Part shown: positions 4,820 to 5,528 of the stretch, one piece after another
Position numbering within the stretch: position 1 is the stretch's first letter
How the letters are laid out: each line of letters opens with the position of its first letter
Assembly: GCA_003151655.1 (NCBI GenBank)
Contig: PLYB01000196.1
Location: 2,501-8,028 of the forward strand
Source of the DNA: Gallionellaceae bacterium
GTDB lineage: Bacteria; Pseudomonadota; Gammaproteobacteria; Burkholderiales; Gallionellaceae
DNA: 5,528 nt
Reading direction: 5' to 3'
Notes under the pieces: generated by a model
What the model saw: only the letters and a program-made list of their open reading frames with translations
What the model was told of the DNA's origin: nothing
The model's database searches: none
Program-made: the position numbers and the translations under genes

Positions 4820-5528
4820 ATGAATTCTGGTAGTAAAAATCGCATTCAGGACGAATTCGCTTTCGTGCTGCACAGTTACCCTTTTCGCGAAACCAGTCTG
4901 GTGTTGGAAGTTTTCAGCCGCCAGTACGGACGCGTACCTTTGGTTGCACGCGGGGCACGCCGCCCGAAATCGGCGCTGCGCGGATTGTTGATGAGTTTTC
5001 AACCGCTGGCGCTGAGCTGGTTCGGCAAGCATGAGCTGCGCACTTTGCACAGTGCCGAATGGCAAGGCGGGCAACCGCTGCTGCAAGGCACCGCGCTGAT
5101 GTGCGGTTTTTATTTAAATGAATTACTGCTCAATCTGACCGCGCGAGATGATCCGCACGAGAGCCTGTTTGATTATTACCGGCAGACTTTGCAACGTCTG
5201 ATGCAGGAAGACGATCACGCTTCGACCTTGCGCTGTTTCGAAAGGCACCTGCTGCAAGAATTGGGTTATGCGTTGCTGTTGGAGCATGAGGCGGGCAGCA
5301 ACAAGCCCATCGATACGGACAAGAATTATCGCTATATTCTGGAGCAGGGAGCGATTCCTGACGAACGCGACTTTACCGAGGGCTTGTTGATCGCGGGGAA
5401 GACGTTGCGGGATATCGCAGCGGACGATTACACTGACGTAAATAGCGCGCGCCAGGGCAAACAATTGATGCGCATGTTGTTGAACCATCATCTCGGCGGC
5501 GTAGTGTTGCACACGCGGGAACTGATTA
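4820..5528 (+). CDS. recO: DNA repair protein RecO, 3' end cut by the window edge
   Basis: RecO, with RecR and RecF, loads RecA onto SSB-coated single-stranded DNA during gap repair and can anneal complementary strands. From ATG 4820 the frame stays open to the last base, giving 236 codons, against 242 residues in E. coli; only a short tail should be missing. The N-terminal OB fold (about 8-80) shows FVLHSYPFRETSLVLEVFS (15-33), then YGRVPLVARGARRPKS (36-51). The middle has LHSAEWQGG, then the helical part with LYLNELL-like FYLNELLLNL, LRCFERHLLQELGY, YRY, and near the end a GKQLMRMLLNHHLGG and TREL motif typical of RecO. No CxxC pair is present, so the zinc-finger form is not expected. An in-frame stop at 4808 excludes a longer start; GAGAG at 4811-4815 is a weak, close ribosome site. 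In many proteobacteria recO follows era instead of hldA. Confidence 0.94.
   Translation, partial: MNSGSKNRIQDEFAFVLHSYPFRETSLVLEVFSRQYGRVPLVARGARRPKSALRGLLMSFQPLALSWFGKHELRTLHSAEWQGGQPLLQGTALMCGFYLNELLLNLTARDDPHESLFDYYRQTLQRLMQEDDHASTLRCFERHLLQELGYALLLEHEAGSNKPIDTDKNYRYILEQGAIPDERDFTEGLLIAGKTLRDIAADDYTDVNSARQGKQLMRMLLNHHLGGVVLHTRELI

Noticed and set aside
5123..5512. 129-codon minus-strand open frame
   Set aside because: It is antisense to recO, whose plus-strand protein shows clear family motifs throughout. The open minus frame is a by-product of codon use.
1..5528. A hidden novel system (toxin-antitoxin, defence, phage or biosynthetic genes)
   Set aside because: Every gap is under 200 bases and all long plus-strand frames are well-known core genes; no extra protein family, tRNA or insertion sequence was seen on either strand.

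Overview
This window is ordinary core chromosome of a Gram-negative proteobacterium, most likely a betaproteobacterium. The reasons are the continuous order rpsA-ihfB-lapA-lapB-pyrF-hldA (rfaE1), a heptose kinase that stands alone instead of being fused to its nucleotidyltransferase as in E. coli HldE, and moderate GC by eye. A member of the Nitrosomonadales, such as a Gallionella or Sideroxydans relative, would fit. That finer placement is a guess from gene order, not something the sequence proves.

Layout, all genes on the + strand: (1) 1-1092, the 3' two thirds of rpsA (ribosomal protein S1, start outside the window); (2) 1110-1397, ihfB (IHF beta subunit), closed by a strong intrinsic terminator at 1416-1452; (3) 1500-3693, lapA, lapB and pyrF, leading without a break into hldA (3690-4628), with lapB/pyrF and pyrF/hldA joined by 4-base stop/start overlaps; (4) 4629-4819, a 191-base gap holding an inverted pair of REP-type palindromes, a possible terminator and a weak possible promoter; (5) 4820-5528, recO, nearly complete but cut by the window end.

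How they work together: rpsA and ihfB form a translation/nucleoid unit. LapA and LapB are inner-membrane proteins that, in E. coli, control FtsH degradation of LpxC and so set the rate of lipopolysaccharide synthesis. HldA makes the ADP-heptose precursor of the LPS inner core. One co-transcribed block therefore carries the LPS brake and a core-sugar enzyme, with pyrF (the last step of UMP synthesis) between them. RecO belongs to RecFOR recombinational repair and is probably a separate transcription unit.

I found no previously undescribed system. The most distinctive non-coding element is the REP doublet at 4675-4743. Its two 23-base units differ at three positions, and two of those are a compensatory base-pair swap in the stem.
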